Assembly (NCBI GenBank): GCA_020796225.1
Contig: CM036754.1
Coordinates: forward strand, 65,836,000 to 65,899,999
From: Arion vulgaris
Lineage: Eukaryota; Mollusca; Gastropoda; Stylommatophora; Arionidae
Reading direction: 5' to 3'
Length of the DNA: 64,000 nt
Part shown: in pieces, positions 1 to 12,900 of the stretch
Position numbering within the stretch: position 1 is the stretch's first letter
How the letters are laid out: every line of letters begins with the position of its first letter
Position numbers and translations under genes: made by a program
Notes under the pieces: generated by a model
Seen by the model: the letters and a program-made list of their open reading frames with translations, nothing else
Told to the model about the DNA's origin: nothing
Database searches by the model: none

Positions 1-287
1 GATCTCTTTCTGACACAGGAAGATCTCAGCTGCAGTGCATGAACTCCGTTGCACCGGCGAGTGTCCAGGTGTAACTTTGAAGGTGGTGAAGACATTTTTG
101 CAGAAATTTTATTTTTAAACTTTTCTAATGAATTTTGCCCGGCAGCGTCTATCCTGCCTACTCTTCTCGATTTTCAACTGCCAAGGACTCTTTTACGTGC
201 TCAAACTGAACACGAAGCCTGCGTTTTATCGTTCGTCTCCGATATGACTAGGAACTCGATTTCACCTACACTAAGAGCAGGGATCTC
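1..287 (-). mobile_element. tSINE-D copy 1 (runs off the window)
   Basis: tSINE-D body: GCATGAACTCCGTTGCACCG, TCTAATGAATTTTGCCCGG, and GAACTCGATTTCACCTACAC at its 5' side. The tail lies left of base 1. Confidence 0.82.
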
Positions 288-472
288 AAGAAGATTGATT
301 ATAATCATAAACTAATTAAATTATGGTTGACCTATTTTTCTGGGGGTTTTTATCACAAAAGTTTGGATAGAACCATTTAAAATGAAACAAACATTCACAA
401 AATTAAAATATTTAAAACTTTTGTTTTGTTTTGAATATGAGCATCTTTTTATCATCATTACCTTTTTTTGCA

Positions 473-556
473 GATGGCACATATGCCCCTGGACTGTACG
501 CAGTTGTCTTGGAAAATCATGCAACCATCTCGGCAGATTTCGGAGTCCCAACAAAG
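473..556 (+). CDS. Candidate upstream exon (possibly MMP propeptide)
   Basis: An 84-base block with a strong acceptor (pyrimidine run then gcag) and a good donor (AAAG then gtatgg). All three frames are open. One frame reads ...ISADFGVPTK, faintly like the GVPD part of an MMP cysteine switch but with Phe where the switch Cys should be. Another reads ...WKIMQPSRQISES. None joins the 3943 exon convincingly: the first ends in phase 0, but phase 1 is needed. It may belong to this MMP, to another transcript, or be a chance splice-like block. Confidence 0.3.
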
Positions 557-660
557 GTATGGAGTTTTAATCGTTTGTGTGTTTCGTCACTGCTGATTTT
601 GCATATTTTGTTAAGCACATCATCATTAAGTTATTGTTGTTTTAGTTTAAGCTGACTAAC

Positions 661-925
661 TGACTGCTTGAATGATTGAAGGATTGATTGATTGCTTGAT
701 TGATTGCTAAGACCATCATCGTCCCACTTCCTTCTAAGAATAACCATGTATGCTTTGATCTGTTTCTTATACATGAAGATTTCATCGGCAGTGCATAAAC
801 TCCGTAGCACCGGCGAGTGTCCTCGATGTAATTTAGTAGATGGTGAAAATATTTTGTAGGAAATTTAAAAAAAAAATGTATTTAATCTTTCTATTGAATT
901 TTGCCCATTTATAGTGCAGAAAGTA
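661..925 (-). mobile_element. tSINE-D copy 2, 5'-truncated
   Basis: Starts on + with the (GATT)n-type tail (672-706), then GTGCATAAACTCCGTAGCACC, ending near TTGAATTTTGCCC. The head is absent. Confidence 0.8.
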
Positions 926-1008
926 TTGATAGTTGAGACAGCTAGAGGCAAGAGAGCAAGGGATTGGTCGTTTTTCTTACTTTTGGCGGGTCTAAATCTG
1001 ATAATCAT

Positions 1009-1215
1009 GCTCGCCTGCCCAGCGTGTTCGTAACGCGTTGGACCACGGGTGACTAGCCCTCTGTGAGTGTAGGTTCAATTCCGCGGGCTGGCAGAAAAGC
1101 CACAGATTCTCCAGATTCACGGTGTTCCTGGCACCGAACCGAAGGGTTACGGTGTCCATGGCACCGAGCCGAAGAGCTAAAAAGCTCAAGTGCTTCTGGA
1201 TCGAAAAAAATTTTT
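1009..1215 (+). mobile_element. tSINE-F copy 1
   Basis: tRNA-derived head with B box GGTTCAATTCCGC and a body carrying GGCACCGAACCGAAGGG, ending in A/T. Flanked by AATCTGATAATCAT / AATCTGACAATCAT (995-1008, 1216-1229). Confidence 0.88.
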
Positions 1216-2057
1216 AATCTGACAATCATCGTTGTAAGATTTCCTCAAAGGTCTTCTGGTACTGAGATATTTTATCAGGAATGTTTTTCCACGTAACATG
1301 ACGACAATAACCTATTTATTATGTCGTTATGAATTAAACCAGTTGCCGGTGTTGGGTTAATCTTAGCTTCCTAATGAGTCTCCCATTGCCTATTTGTTTC
1401 ATTTGACCCCCTTGAGTATAATTACTATATGTATGCACGTTTGCAACAGTGGTGTTGTTTTCTTTTTTCTTTTTGGGTATAAATTAAGGAACACAGCCCT
1501 GTTTGTTTGCGACTCTTCACAGTTTTTCATTTGTTGTGTCATATACGATATTCTTAGCGCATTTACACTTGACCTCTGTAACGAGGTTATGAGGTTCACC
1601 ACAGCCACGTATGTATATTACAAGGGTCATAGAGTGCGTAGTGTGATCGTTGGAGCATGTGGAAAGCCCCTATTTAAATGCGCACTGAAGATACGCCTTG
1701 ACAACGATAAGACAGTAATACTGGGTGCATTCAGGAACACACTTACATTGTTGTCAACATTATTCCAGAGGCGTGGCCATTGTTTATCTCGTGGATGGCC
1801 AATAAAATTCCCGCTGCAACAAAGAATAAACCACTGTACTTGAACGAGCGCGATGCTATTTATAGATGGCAATTGTTGGGCATGTGATCAGCTTGGTATG
1901 TATTTTTTTAAAAACCTTTGGACATTCACGTTAATAATATTTGCGTGTTAAAGAGGTCTCTGACGTAGAGGTTAAGTGCTCACCTCTCGTTTCGAAGGTA
2001 CTCTGTTCGCTTCCTCGTGGAGCCATCGGGAAATTTTTCTAAAGATCCCTGTATAGG

Positions 2058-2734
2058 CAGTGCCGGATTAGCTCAGCGCGGGGCCTGTAACAAATTTTAG
2101 CGCGGGGTCCTAGGTTTTGTATGATAATAAATAATAAAACACAGCTTTTACAAATTTGTTTCGAATTAAAGTGAGCAAATTTAGAGATAATACTAGACAA
2201 ATTAATTTCTCTAAGTAAACTATATTCAAAGTTCATTAAGGGGAGGTTATTTAGACGATCTAGTCCCATCATGTTCCTTAACTCACTTTTTATACGCTTT
2301 AATGTTGAAAAGAACGTTCTCCGCTGCAGTTGGTAATCATTAAAGACAAGTAAATTAGTAAGACTATTTCTATATTTGGGAAACACAACTCTAATGAATT
2401 TTCCATTATAAGTTTATAAAATTGCACTTCAACGAACTGCACAAGTTCGTCGCCTAGGCTTTCTTCCAAATCTTCTTGATAAGAGCTGACAACATTTGGA
2501 GTTCATCTGTCTTCATCTACTAGACAGTGATATGCGACTTCTGTATTTTCTGCTTCATTTCTTTGGATTCAGCATCATTACTCACTACACTAAACAATTC
2601 GGACAGCTTGTGTGTTTTTGATATAACATCTTGGTTATTTTTTCCTTTTCATCTCTGTCACATAGGCGCGGGCCCCCTAGAAGCGCGGGGCCCGTAGCAT
2701 TTGCTACTTCTGCTACTAGGCTAATCCGGCGCTG
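2058..2734 (-). mobile_element. hAT transposon remnant with transposase C-terminus
   Basis: Ends CAGTGCCGGATTAGC and the inverted GCTAATCCGGCGCTG, flanked by a perfect 8-bp duplication TGTATAGG (2050-2057 and 2735-2742), the hAT hallmark. It is inserted in a tSINE-D copy. On the - strand it encodes a broken hAT dimerisation region: ...NCSGERSF, then after a frameshift STLKRIKSELRNMMGLDRL. At 677 bp it is a deletion derivative. Confidence 0.88.
2130..2560 (-). pseudogene. Broken hAT transposase C-terminal region
   Basis: Frames around 2560-2130 read ELVQFVEVQFYKL, then ERSF and LKRIKSELRNMMGLDRLNNL, the conserved hAT C-terminal dimerisation segment. At least one frameshift separates the two halves and the N-terminal catalytic part is gone, so it cannot encode an active enzyme. 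Confidence 0.75.
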
Positions 2735-3129
2735 TGTATAGGTGAGATCGAGTTCCTAGTCCTATGGAGGAGATGGACGATAAAAAGGAGGTCCCGAGTT
2801 AAGCTAGAACACCTTAAAGAACCCTTGGCAGTTATAAATCGAGAGGAGCAGTCTGGAAAGCTGCTGCCCGAGCAAAATTCATTAGAAAAATTTTTTTAAT
2901 ATAATTTCCTACAAAATATTTACACTATCTTCAAAATTACATCGGGTACCCTCGCTGGTGCTACAGAGTTCGTGTACTGACGCTTAGATCTCCCTTGTAA
3001 GAAAGAGGTCGGAGCGTACATGGTTACTCACCGAAGTGCAATGATAATCTATTGTCCTGTCAATCAAACGCTAGCGGAAGTTGAGAGTGGAACTACTTTG
3101 TAATGCGGACTGAGAATGGGAGAGAAGCT

Positions 3130-3700
3130 GTGAAAACTAGATTTCATCACAACAAAAGGATCACGAGATTGCAGCAGTTCAGAATACAATGTTGTAACAG
3201 AACGAGACAAGATAAGTTTATAACTGGTAATGAAAACTAGATTACATCACAACAAAAGGATCACGAGACTGCAACAGTTCAGAATACAATGTTGTAACAG
3301 AACGAGACAAGATAAGTTTATAACTGGTAATGAAAACTAGATTACATCACAACAAAAGGATCACGAGACTGCAGCAGTTCAGAATACAATGTTGTAACAG
3401 AACAAGACAAGATACGTTTATAACTGGTAAGAAAGTTAATTTCCCCACGAGACTGGCAGCAGAATTTTTAACAGAACGGACAAGATAAGTTTATAACTGT
3501 AATGAAAACTAGATTACATCACAACAAAGGATCACGAGACTGCAACAGTTCAAAATACAATGTTGTAACAGAACGAGACAAGATAAGTTTATAACTGGTA
3601 ATGAAAACTAGATTACATCACAACAAAAGGATCACGAGACTGCAACAGTTCAGAATACAATGTTGTAACAGAACGAGACAAGATACGTTTATAACTGGTA
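3130..3700 (+). repeat. 100-bp minisatellite, six units
   Basis: Units start at about 3130, 3230, 3330, 3430 (diverged, short), 3502 and 3601, each beginning TGAAAACTAGATTACATCAC and ending AAGTTTATAACTGGTA. It lies just upstream of the MMP catalytic exons. Confidence 0.92.
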
Positions 3701-3780
3701 AAGGTTCAATTCCACAGTTGGCGGGGAATTTTTTCAACTGTAACGGCTCGCAAGTCGGCCGATCCTCATTTGGGTACCAG

Positions 3781-3934
3781 CAGTGGCGGCTCGTGATCAT
3801 TTTTGTTGGTGGGGCCAGACAGATATTTTCAGAAGATTCGTGGTTTCGGTTATAATGTATAAAATAATAAATACACGTTACACCTTATTTTTGATGGGCC
3901 TGACCCACTGGCCCCTAATGACGAGCCGCCACTG
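3781..3934. mobile_element. 154-bp hAT MITE at the MMP exon border
   Basis: Perfect 14-bp inverted ends CAGTGGCGGCTCGT / ACGAGCCGCCACTG and a perfect 8-bp duplication GGTACCAG on both sides (3773-3780, 3935-3942). The right duplication supplies the ag acceptor immediately before the MMP exon at 3943. Confidence 0.93.
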
Positions 3935-3942
3935 GGTACCAG

Positions 3943-6900
3943 GAAAAGCATTTGGAAATAAAAGTGGCCGGTTTGATGTTACCCACATCACATATCTTGT
4001 GCCGTCGGTCAATGAAAAATACGGTCCTGACACATTATTTCCTTATATACCACGTGGTATAAAGAACGAAGACAAAGAAAGAAATCATGGCGCAGTCCAC
4101 GGTACATGGTCTTACGGGACTGGTAAATTGGCGCAGGCATCGGCACGTGGTAGTTCTTCTTATTCTTCGAATGCTCCATATCGACCACTTCTTAGCCACT
4201 GTTTGTGATCTGAGTCTAAGAGTAATTGTACGTTGTGCCAGGTATGCACTCCAGCACATCCGATTTTTGCGACGCTTTTATTTACTAGGGTAGCTTCCCT
4301 AGGTCCCTATCTCAGTCGCCTCTTACAACATGCCTTGTAGGTTGCAGTGTTACTATTCTATGCTTCCCTTGAGAGCCCCGGCAACACAGGGGGACATGGT
4401 AGTTAATTTGTTAACACAATATGTTGTATTGTTATTTTGGCACGTATAACTGCAAATATTTCTATAATACTTGAATGTGTGTCAACTCTGTGTAACTGCA
4501 AATATTTCTATAATACTTGAATTTGTAGTCGTAACTCTGTGTAACTTTGTGAAAATGGTATCTTTTTTTCTATTCTGATTTTAAGAAACATTTTATGCAA
4601 AAATCATTAGCGATGTGGGCCAAGCACGTGCCGGTAAAATTTGTTGAAGACGGGAGTGACACACCAGACATCAGCATCCGATTTGTCAGGGGAAGACATG
4701 GTCCGGAACAAGACCCTATATTCGACGGAAGTCGTAAGTTAAACAGTATTATTTACACTCTTTATTTTGTCTCTGATGTTCCCCACTTTTGTTTGCGCAT
4801 CGTTTGATTACTAATGCCTTCAAATACAGTATAATTGCGTCATCAATATATGTGTTAGTAAATTAGCTTTCTTTTATTATTCTTCGAACGCTTCATATCG
4901 ACCACTTGTTAACCACTCTATGTGATGTGTATGTGATCTGAGCCTAAGAGCGATTGTACGTTGTGCCAGTTATGCACCGACAAATAGCCCAGCACATCCG
5001 ATTTCTCCGATGCTTTTTATTTACTAGAGTTTTCTTTTTTTCTTCTTTTCTTTTTCTTTGTCCGCTTTCAACTCAGGACGAAGTTTCATCTGAAACTGAT
5101 TTTTGCGTGAAAATCCGTTTTTCCAATTTCTTACAATGGCAGCAGCGTGCACATTGTAAATTACTTTACACTGGCAGCCGTGTGCTCAATGTACTCGTAA
5201 TTAGTATTCCCTCGCCATACAGGCAGATTTTCTCCGACTTCAGAGGTACTCACGTTATCGTCCTGAGTAAGACCAGGGACTCGAACAAATGCCGGACAGT
5301 AGGTTCGAACCCGAGCTATGAGGCGTCTCACAGCTAGCAGGCCGAGCTACTATCAACTACTCTAGGCAGTCCCCCATTTACTAGGGTAACTTCCCCAGGC
5401 CCCTACCTCAGTCACCTCTTACGACATGCATTGTAAGTCGCAGTGTTACTATTCTTTGCTCCTCTTGCAACGCACGGACGAGAGTAGATTAGTTATTTAT
5501 CATCACACCGTCTGGCACATGAGGCTTTTGCAAGGATGTCTCGTGCTCCTGTCTTTTCCGGCTTTCATAGCATATACATCTCTCTCCTCCTCTCTAGTCT
5601 GTGACGCCCTGGGCTTAGACAACAACAAATGCACACCACTCTTCTGATGCGAGCATGATGACAGTACTTAGACAACAACAAATGCACATCACTCTTCTGA
5701 TGCGAGCATGATGACAGTACTTAGACAACCAGAATGCACATCACTTCTGATGCGAGCATGATGACAGACTTGACAACAAGAATGCACTGCACTTCTGATG
5801 CGAGCATGATGACAGTACTTAGACAACAAAATGCACATCACTCTTCTGATGCGATCATAGATGACAGTACTTAGACAACAAGAAATGCACATCACTCTTC
5901 TATGAGCATGATGACATCTAGACAACAACAAATGCACATCACTCTTCTGATGCAGCATGATGCATACTTAGACAACAAGAAAGCCTCACTCTTCTGATGC
6001 GAGCATGATTATAACCGAAACATTTGGTTCTTATTTTCACACGTGCATAAAACGTAGGCCCCGATTTCAAGTTGAGCACGTAAAGAACTTGGCAGTTCAA
6101 AATCGAGAAGTGCACGATGAAAGCCCTGCCGTGCAGAATTCATTAGAAAGTTTATAATAAAATCCACGAAATATCTTCATCATTCTAAATTCCTCGTGAC
6201 CCTTGCGGGGCTAAGGAGTCTGCATTGCCGCTGAGATCTTACTGTGAAGATTGAGGACATATGGACTCACCGTAGTGCAGATGCTGGTCAATCGATCGAT
6301 CAATCAATCAAGGCCTGAATACATTGATATCAGTTGTACAGGATGTTCAGATAACAACGACCTCGTCGTTACATCGTCGGCAAGGAGCTAATTTGGCAAA
6401 TGTTTATGAAAATGAAGGTCTATGCATATATATCGGTTATGTAATGGTGTAATTGTAGTGCAGGAGGGGCGATGAATAAATGTGACGTAGGACAAGCTAG
6501 TCAGAACAAGTTTAAATAGTAAATAGACAAAACGCAATAAATAACTGGCAACTTTTGATTTGTCACTCTTGCCGCTTTTATCTTGAACACCCTGTATATA
6601 CTGATTTTTAAAACAATAATTGTACACATTATTTTTTATTCGATTTGAGTAATTTACAAAAATATCTTTCATTAAAAAGATGGTTTCCTTCATATTTCTC
6701 ATTACCAGCTGACAGAACACTCAACGTACTTGCTCATGCTTGGGGTCCTGGGTACACCGCCAAAGGTCTGGCTGGGGACGTTCATTTTGATGATGATGAT
6801 AACTGGAAGAACTATACCACATTGTTGGGTGTAGCTGTTCATGAGCTGGGACATTCAATGGGACTAGGACACTCTGATGACCCGAATGCCATCATGTTTC

Positions 6901-9900
6901 CAGTCTACAGGGAGGTGGCTGAATTGGGACAGGATGATATCAATGGCATCAAGGAACTATATGGTAAGCCATTGGTTGTTGCTATTTATTTGTTTGTGAT
7001 CTCCGTGCGAGTATGAGTTTGTACTAATTTCTCCTTGGCCTGGCTCCTTGTAAACATTATTGACTCTGACAGTTGCATTTCTCCCTCTTCTTTTTCTTCT
7101 TGATTCGACTGCAATGAATTTAGGCGTAATCAGGCCATTGTATAGTGTTTGTGACTCAATTTTGCGTAAAGGCATGCTTTTCTTATTATCAGTGCCCTCC
7201 GTGATATAGGCATGCCTTCTCCGACTTCAGAGGTAATTGTAGTTTTCTTACCTGACACCACATTCTCATTGTCTCAGGGCTTTCAATCTCATTCCAATAC
7301 CTGTCGAGCAGAACTTTGCCTCTTAATTCTTTTAAATTGCTCTTCTCTCTCTTTCTCATGGGCCTTCTCTCTCTTTCTCATGGGCCTCTCTCATTTCTCA
7401 TGGCCTCTCTCTATTTCTCATGGGCCTCTCTCTATTTCTCATGGGCCTCTCTCTATTTCTCATGGGCCTTCTCTCTTTTTCGAATGCTCCATATCGAACG
7501 TTCAATGTTAAATCACTCTTTGTGATTTGTATGTGATCCGAGTCTAGGAGTGATCGTATGTTGTGCAAGTTATGCACCTACAAGTAGGCCAGCACATTCG
7601 ATTTCTGCTACGTTTTTTATTTACTAGAGTAGCTTCCCTAGGCTTCTACCTTAGACGGCTTTTACAACATGCCTTGTAGGTCGCAGTAGTACTATTCTTT
7701 GCTTCCCTTGCGGGACCCGGCACCATACGGGCGCAGGCGTAGTTAGTGCTTCTTGTATGGTGTTTGTGATTATTTTTGCGTGAAGGCATACTTCCCTTAT
7801 TATCAGTGTCCTCCGCCATACAAGGGTGCCTTCTCCGATTTCAGAGGTAATTGTGGTATTTCTTCCTGTCAACACATTTGTACTGGGATGTTCTCAACCA
7901 TCATCACCCAATACCTTATCCTGAGCAGAACTTTGCCACTTGAACATTTTTTGGGAGCAAGCATTACTATCTTTCTCTCTCTCTCTCTCTCTTATAGGCC
8001 AGGTGTCCGTCTCTGCTGCTGTCGGCATCAGTTACATTCTGAATCTATCTTCTTGTATTTCTAAGATTTATTTTAAATCCAAGAGAAATGTTAATTCGAT
8101 GTAACAAAGAGAGAAATGCTACAATTTAGACCATCGATACAAAGGGAAGACTGTAATAAAACTATGCAGGAATGGTGAAACACGTAAAAATAAAGTACTG
8201 TAGTTTTACAAAGTAAAAAAAAAATATATATAGCGACGTTTCTACCAAAAGGCCTTTATCAAGCACAGGATACAATTAAAGAGAAGAAATTCAAAGTTCC
8301 TATACAGGGCCGTGCGGTGTATTTTCTCAATATGATGCAAAGCTTCGAAATACCGCCCCTAACAATTTTGCTGCCACCTATTTTTCAACAAAGCCTGGCT
8401 CACTGCCACGGTATTTTTGGGCATGATTAGTTTTCATAGTGATAATTTCAAATAGCCAGCGATGCACCTGTGCCACAAACCGAAATCAAAGGATATCAAA
8501 AGCGCGTAGGCAGAGGTGTGCGATAAGTTATAAATCGTATATATCGATATCGGAATAACATAGACCATTATATTAAAGAGTTGCGTAAAGATTTTAATTA
8601 TTGAATGGTTCAAATTTTATTTTTATTTTGCCGCTTTTTCCGCCCCCACCCCACAGGGCCGCCTGGTGCGGCGCCTCTTTGCATCATGGCACCGCACCGC
8701 CCTGTTTCTATATGGCAGACATAACATATACAGTCAGTCAATCAATCCCTATATATCCTTTGAGATCTTGGCTCTTATGAGGACTTCAGTATCTGGAATT
8801 TTGTCCTGCCAGTTTATTTTTAGTAGTCTGCATGATAGACAACTTGTTTTTTGAAAGTGGTTTAGCTTTCTTGCGTGTCTGCTATTCCACAGTCAACTCT
8901 AAATAAGTTTATAGTTGGCTCTGGCTATACACTGTCCATGTCTCGCTGGCATACAGCAGTGTGGTTAGCACTATGACCCGGTAAACTTTCAGGTTTGTGC
9001 TATGCTTATCCCCTTCCGCTCCAACACAGTAACACGTAGCCTTCAAAATGCAGCACTGACTTTGGATATCCTATTGTTGACCTCAGAGTCTTCGTTTGCC
9101 GATCTGATCTCTCAAATATAATCAAACATGCAATAACAATTGTGTATTGTTGCCATTTCAGGACCCATAGAGAGTCAGACCAGTTAGCCCGGATGGAAGC
9201 AGACCTAGGACACCAGCGCCACCTGTATTTCCACGTACACCAGACACAAGGTACCCTACAGCACGACCTGTTCCCCGCTACAGGACTGAACGACCTGACC
9301 CACGATACATAACAATCAGACCCGACTCTCGGTACAGAACGGATAGACAGTATCCACACTACAGGACACAGCGACCCGATGTTACACAGGACAGACGGTA
9401 CAGACCAGTAAGACCCGACATTAGATACTGGACTACGGAACGTGACCCAAGGATAGTTCCTCTTAACCCACGGTTAGCTTGCTTTTTATGTGTATGTTAC
9501 ACTATCTCTCTCTTTTTTTTAATCTCTCTCCAATTATCTTCTACCTTAATTGTTCCGTTTTTATCTTTCTGTATTCTACTTATAGTTTTTACTAGACTTA
9601 TTTCACACCGCTCCTCCTGGAGCATAGGGCCTCAACAGTTTACTTTTTTCCGGTCTCTGGCTATTTTATTTGTGACTTTTCAGGATAGTCCAGCATCCTT
9701 CAGTTCCTCAAGAAGACTTCAGATCTGTTTGGGATGTCCCCTTTTCTGTTTTCCTTGCACGCTCTACTATGTCTTTTTTCTTCTGTCCATTTTATTCTGA
9801 GTAATCTTCTGTAACACTCGCATACAAAGACATTAATCAATTTTTCAAATGATTTCTCAATAATCCACACCAGACAGCATACATTACTATTTGTGTTAGT

Positions 9901-12900
9901 TAAAGTACTCGTCTGAAAATATCGTCATTTAGTTATAACCAGTGGCGGCTCGTGATTGTTTTTGTGGTTTTTTTTGGTGTTTTGTGCGGTTCCGGTCCCA
10001 TTGGCCCTTAATCACGAGCCGCCACTGGTTAAAATCTAGCTTGTCCTTCTTGGCATTCGGCTCTTATGACAGCAGCTCTAAATGTCTTCATGTTCTACAT
10101 GGTGTCGGACTGAATTATTGATAAAGGCCTTTTTGGTCGAAACGCCGCTGTCTTTTTTGTACTTTGTAAAACTACATTACTTTGCTCTTAACGTGTTTCA
10201 TTTATTTATACAACAATAGTTCATAGCAGTCATTGCAAATACTTAAACTAATTCAATTTTTCTGGACCAGGGCTCCACCCTACCAGACAGTCAGACCTGA
10301 CCTAACAACACAGATGCCTGTAGACTTATGTAGGACAATAAATGTTGATGCAGTCTTTGAAGGTAAGTTTTATCAATTTTGAAAACGCATGCACCAATTT
10401 ATAATACACAGCACATATAAGAATTTCTTAATTGAACTCTTAAACTCCAACAGATACGATTAAAACCTTCTTGTTCCCATTGAAGCATATAGCTTCAACT
10501 GTCACTCTTCTACAGCTGCTACTGATACTACAACTACTACTGATGATGTTGCTACTACTAATTTTACTGCTGTTGCTACTACTACTTCGGTTGCTACTAC
10601 TACAGGTGCTAAACCTTCTTGTTCCCATTGAACATAGAGCTTCAACTGTTGCTCTTCTACTACTGCTAATGATGCTACTGCTGTTACTACTAGAGCTGGT
10701 GCTACTACTACTGTTGCTGCTACTACTACTACTGGTGCTAAGCCTTCTTGTTCCCGGTGGAACATGAGACTGCAACTGTTACTCTTCTGCTGCTGATGCA
10801 GTACTACTACTGCTACTGATGTTACTACTACTGATGCTGTTGCTACTACTACTGCTGCTGTTGCTACTACTACTGCTGCTGCGACTACTACTGATGCTAC
10901 TACAACTACTACTGCTGTTGCTACTATTGCTACTAAACTTCTTGATCTCAGTGGAACATGAGACTGCAACTGTTGTGCTACTGATGCTACTACTACTGTT
11001 GTTACTACTACTACAGATGAGGTTGATCTTAAAGGAGGCCATCAGAATTGACTGATGTGCAACGCAACATCAGCTTTAGAAGTTTCAAATATAATGCATT
11101 TCTTCTTCTTGCTATGAATTCAAGCCTAGTCATATCGACCAGTTTGGCGTCTCTGGCTGATTTGTGTGAAGGCTTGCTTTCCACGTCCCTCGTCATTCAG
11201 GCAAGCGTTCTCTAATGTCAGAGACCCTTGTAATTTATATCCCCACATAATGATCAGATACTGTTATCAGGGCACACCTCCGTAGAATGGGTCTCAGTGA
11301 CAACCTGCCGGCACCTACGGAGCGCCAAAGCAGTCCCCAGAGCACAACCTGCAAGACTGCCCCAACCTTAGAAGCGTGAGGATGGAAATCTGGCCAACAG
11401 GAGCAACCCTTCAAAACAAACTATGGGAGACCGGTGAAGACCTCAAGCGCACCGCCCTGTTTGTGACACATACCAGAGTAGTCGCATAGCAGAAGTTGAC
11501 AGCAGAAGAAGAAGATCAAATACAGTAATTCAAATATATATATTTTATATTCTAACCAGAACCAACAAGCACCTGGATTGGACGTATATATGTTGCTGTG
11601 TCAGATGAGAATGTACATACCATAACACAACACGGTGATCTCATCAAATCTCGGCTTTTAAAAGATGTCTACCCAGAAGTTCCAGTCAATCCTGATGTTG
11701 CATTTTCAATTTCCAAGAAAAAAACAGTGTATTTTATCAAAGGTAAAATTAAATCATTATTTATGTTTCTAGTTCTCAAATATAAAATCTCTTTCAGAAA
11801 TAGACTTTTTCGTTTTACTTCGACTTTAGAGTTATTGGAAATTTAGATCCTTATGTCAGGGTCGAAGCGGAGCAAAGAATAGTAACGCTACGACCTACAA
11901 TGTATGTCATAAGAGGCGACTGAGGTAGGAGCTTAGGGAGCTACCCTAGTAAGTAAAAAGTGTAGCAGAAATCAGATGTGCTGGCCTACTTGTAGGTGCA
12001 TAAACGGCACAACGTACAGTCACTCTTAAGTTCAGATCACATAGAAATCTCAAAGAGTGGTTTAATAAGTGGTAGATACGGAGCATTCGAAGAAGAAGGT
12101 CCTTACATAAATGATCAGGATTCTCCTGTAGTCTAGCCTCACACCTTGTACACACAATAGTTTTTTTTTTGGTTAAAGTTGGCTTTGAAGCCCAGTTTTC
12201 ACAGTATGGGGCCACTAACACAGAGTGTTATCAACTACGCTACCAGCGACTCCATGATTGCCAGTGATCTGCAATTAGTTTGCTTTAGCACCTCCTCATT
12301 TTTTATTAATTTTTCCGGCATGCATTTTTTCAGCATTCTTCTAAAACATTAATTTTGATAGGGCCTTTAATATATTTATAGTGGCTGTATTAATTTTCCA
12401 GCACTTGCTACAAACTGCTGGTACTATTTTTAATTCAATCTCTGCATCATAGAGGTTAGGTGCTTGCCTCTCGTTCCAAAGGTACTCATTTCGCTCCCTT
12501 GTGGAGCAATCAGGGTATTTTTCCAGAGATCCCTGATCTCAGTGTAGGTGAGATTGAGTTCCTACTCCTATCGATGATGGGCGATAAAACATAGGTCCTG
12601 TGTCCAAGTTGAGCATGTAAAAGAACCCTTGGAAGTTCAAAATTGAGAAGAGCAGGCTGGAAAACCGCTATCTGGGCAAAATTCATTAGAAAGATTTAAA
12701 GCTTAATTCCCACAAATTATTTTCACCACCTTCTAAATTACGTCGCGGACACTTGCAGTTGCTACAGAGTTAATGTACTGCCGCTGAGATATGTCTGTGT
12801 AAGAAAGAGATTGGATCACACTTGGCAACTCACTGAAGTGCAATGATGATGGTCCAATCAATCAATTAAGTCTCTAGTGATACATGTTATAGTTTGGCTA

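Larger units (their letters stand above)
1950..3075 (+). mobile_element. tSINE-D copy 3, split by a hAT
   Basis: tRNA-like head 1950-2057 (GACGTAGAGGTTAAGTGC; CTGTTCGCTTCC as B box) and body 2743-3075 to GTCAATCAAACG; the hAT at 2058-2734 lies between. Confidence 0.85.

Noticed and set aside
3783..4208. 141-codon frame spanning the MITE and SINE-A copy 1
   Set aside because: Only its middle (GKAFGNKSGRFDVTHITY) is real MMP coding; the rest is translated mobile DNA kept open by chance.
5280..5375. tRNA gene from the perfect B box GGGTTCGAACC
   Set aside because: The same sequence recurs five times with an A-rich tail and target duplications, so it is a SINE head.
10452..10500. A possible MMP exon reading DTIKTFLF after VDAVFE, resembling a hemopexin strand, with a good cag acceptor
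   Set aside because: The same bases are the first unit of the compound repeat array, the frame runs into Leu-rich repeat, and the exon at 11560 continues the blade in perfect phase without it.
10502..10969. 155-codon Val/Ala-rich open frame on the minus strand
   Set aside because: It is the translation of triplet repeats (GTA/GTT/GCA), open only because the repeat lacks stops.
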